In this document: piece by piece, positions 6,418 to 7,944 of the stretch | Layout: each line of letters begins with the position of its first letter | Position numbering within the stretch: the first letter of the stretch is position 1 | From: Bacteroidota bacterium | GTDB lineage: Bacteria > Bacteroidota > Bacteroidia > Chitinophagales > Saprospiraceae | Direction of reading: 5' to 3' | NCBI GenBank assembly: GCA_008501835.1 | Contig: QQUB01000285.1 | Coordinates: 1-7,944 of the forward strand | Length of the DNA: 7,944 nucleotides | Made by a program: the position numbers and the translations under genes | The notes under the pieces: generated by a model | Databases searched by the model: none | What the model was told of the DNA's origin: nothing | Seen by the model: the letters and a program-made list of their open reading frames with translations, nothing else

Positions 6418-6494
6418 CTTCGGCACCTTAGTTCCTTATTTTATCTGGAAACTTCGGTACAATTAATAATGAACACAAATTTCCTCCTAGCTCA

Positions 6495-7944
6495 TCATCC
6501 TACCGTATCCTTATACACCTTCCTGAGCCATGGCAGTATGGCCAGAATGATGAGAGCTGCGCCAAGTGTCAGTCCGGCATTGACGAGGAAGAAGTTCGAT
6601 TTGTTCTCAAAAAGATCCCAAAGGCCTGACAAAACTCCCGATAGTTTATTACCGATAGCGGTTGAAAGGAACCAGCCTCCCATCATCAGGGCTGCCAGTC
6701 GTTTTGGCGCCATTTTCGAAACAATCGATAATCCCATTGGGCTCAGGCATAACTCACCAATGGTAATTACTCCGTAAATCCCGAATAACCAGAATGTAGA
6801 AGCTTTATCAGCCCCATTACCTGAAACTATTGCAGCCATAACCATGACCATCCAGGAAGCCGCGGAGATAAACATCCCCCACGTGATCTTTCCAGGAGTG
6901 GAAGGTTCTCTGTTCCTTCTTCGCATGAATGCAAAAAAGGCCACTACCAGCGGTGTAAGGATCACTACAAAGAACGGATTGATGGATGCCTGAAGCTCTG
7001 TGGGCCAGAGGGTGAGACTACCATAGTTCTGTTTATCATCATCGCTCAACTGGTTCCAGGACTCTTCACTAATGTCAGACGGTCTTTCCACAAGATTACC
7101 CTTGGGTAATTCATCGTTATAATTGTCAAAATAGTAACTTGGCCCTGTTGTCTCACCCAGGTCTTCACCATGCAGGCCGGTCAAGGCCCTGGTACGCGGT
7201 ATGGTAGAGACTTCCTCCGTACTGGAAATGGCATTGATAACCTTAGCACTTGTAGCTGAAAGCGCTCTGTCGGTATTATAGTTTGCCCAATAAGTAATGG
7301 CTGATCCGTTTTGGTGGAATACTGCCCAGAAAATAACCACCACACCAAAAATGGACAACAGCGCGGCAATCGGTGGTTTTTCTTTGGCATCGGCTGATCG
7401 CCAGATGTTCAGGAAAAATACCAGGACAGGAATACAGAACAGAATAAAGGCATCTGTGGAATCACTACCGGCAAAATTTCCGGGGATCATCCAACCGATG
7501 GCTGCAGCTACGAAGGCAGGGAGCAACAGTGAACCCAGCAGGTACAAAATACTTTTATCCTCCGGTCTTTTAGGAGAAATGACGTCAGCTTCTTTGATTT
7601 CAGGAACGCGAATATTTCCGACGGCGAACCAGATCAAACCGAGGATCATACCTATACCTGCAGCTGCGAAAGCCCATCCCCATCCATAAGAGATTCTGAG
7701 CCAGGCAGCCACAAAATTACAGACAAAAGCCCCGATATTGATACCCATGTATAAAATGTTGAACCCGGCGTCCTTTTTGCTTTCGAACTCCGGAGTTTCA
7801 TACAATTTCCCAAGCAATACGGAAATATTGGGCTTGAACAACCCGTTACCGAGAATGATCAGCAGCAAGGCGAGGTAAAAGGCCGTCATACTGTTCGGAA
7901 TGGCCAGTCCCAGGTAACCGAGGGCCATCAGGGCCCCTCCAATA
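6495..7944 (-). CDS. POT/PTR2-family proton-coupled peptide transporter (5' end outside the window)
   Basis: The frame stays open to the window edge (IGGAL precedes the Met at 7926-7928), so the start lies beyond 7944 and roughly 80-100 N-terminal residues, including the ExxERFxYYG motif, are missing. Counting from that Met: GNGLFKPNIS at 27-36 carries the conserved TM4 Lys32; GFNILYMGINIGAF at 55-68 is PTR2 signature 2; FWAVFHQNGSA at 200-210 is the TM7 motif; GELCLSPMGLSIVSKMAP at 391-408 is the TM10 motif with Glu392. Hydrophobic helices continue to about 466. By family knowledge it is an inner-membrane MFS protein importing di- and tripeptides with protons. About 100 hydrophilic residues (215-312) separate TM7 from TM8, where E. 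coli-type proteins have about 30. A perfect terminator lies 77 bases downstream. The neighbouring genes give no further functional link. Confidence 0.92.
   Translation of the reverse strand, partial: IGGALMALGYLGLAIPNSMTAFYLALLLIILGNGLFKPNISVLLGKLYETPEFESKKDAGFNILYMGINIGAFVCNFVAAWLRISYGWGWAFAAAGIGMILGLIWFAVGNIRVPEIKEADVISPKRPEDKSILYLLGSLLLPAFVAAAIGWMIPGNFAGSDSTDAFILFCIPVLVFFLNIWRSADAKEKPPIAALLSIFGVVVIFWAVFHQNGSAITYWANYNTDRALSATSAKVINAISSTEEVSTIPRTRALTGLHGEDLGETTGPSYYFDNYNDELPKGNLVERPSDISEESWNQLSDDDKQNYGSLTLWPTELQASINPFFVVILTPLVVAFFAFMRRRNREPSTPGKITWGMFISAASWMVMVMAAIVSGNGADKASTFWLFGIYGVITIGELCLSPMGLSIVSKMAPKRLAALMMGGWFLSTAIGNKLSGVLSGLWDLFENKSNFFLVNAGLTLGAALIILAILPWLRKVYKDTVG

Larger units (their letters stand above)
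6156..6494. other. 339-bp AT-rich intergenic region
   Basis: This region lies between the start of the DUF4386 gene and the end of the peptide transporter, both on the minus strand. Apart from the ribosome binding site (6163-6170) and the transporter terminator (6384-6417) I see no gene, RNA or repeat. It should contain the DUF4386 promoter. On the minus strand TTGACA (rc of 6244-6249) with TATTCT 15 bases further on is a possible but poor candidate, and no clear TAnnTTTG element was found. Confidence 0.6.

Noticed and set aside
7297..7689. 130-codon plus-strand frame antisense to the peptide transporter
   Set aside because: It is antisense to conserved POT helices, has no family resemblance, and follows from the codon composition of the real gene.
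1..7944. A new multi-gene system or defence island
   Set aside because: The genes are on mixed strands, belong to familiar envelope or metabolic families and are separated by terminators or palindromes. Nothing suggests a shared new function.

Overview
The window looks like ordinary chromosomal DNA from a member of the Bacteroidota. The evidence is the type of TonB-dependent receptor C-terminus, the TAnnTTTG-type promoter element before ppc, start codons that mostly lack a Shine-Dalgarno sequence, the lipoproteins, and a POT peptide transporter with a long TM7-TM8 insertion. Base composition is moderate (mid-40s % GC by eye). I cannot place it below phylum. A Saprospiria-like lineage is only a guess.

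Layout. Positions 1-570 (+) hold the C-terminal end of an outer-membrane TonB-dependent receptor, followed by a 15-bp palindrome at 594-650. Positions 762-3479 (+) hold a complete phosphoenolpyruvate carboxylase (ppc) with a Bacteroidota-like promoter. Next, at 3564-4193 (+), comes a small secreted or lipid-anchored SGNH/GDSL-type hydrolase. It converges on an OmpA-domain lipoprotein at 4507-5295 (-). The 314-bp space between them is filled by a cluster of at least five hairpins at 4265-4456 that resembles a REP/BIME-type repeat or a decayed small mobile element. A DUF4386 six-helix membrane protein follows at 5475-6155 (-), separated from the OmpA gene by a perfect 19-bp palindrome. The window ends inside a POT/PTR2 proton-coupled peptide transporter (6495 to beyond 7944, -), which has a textbook intrinsic terminator at 6384-6417.

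How the genes fit together. They do not form an obvious pathway or operon. They are mostly envelope and housekeeping functions: nutrient uptake across the outer membrane, anaplerotic carbon fixation, a cell-surface esterase-like enzyme, a peptidoglycan-anchoring lipoprotein and inner-membrane peptide import. I see no CRISPR array, defence island, integrase, transposase, tRNA or rRNA, and no evidence of a new multi-gene system. The points most worth a second look are the hairpin cluster, the apparent loss of three of the four canonical aspartate-feedback residues in PEPC, the soluble insertion in the peptide transporter, and an inverted repeat that brackets the start codon of the SGNH hydrolase.
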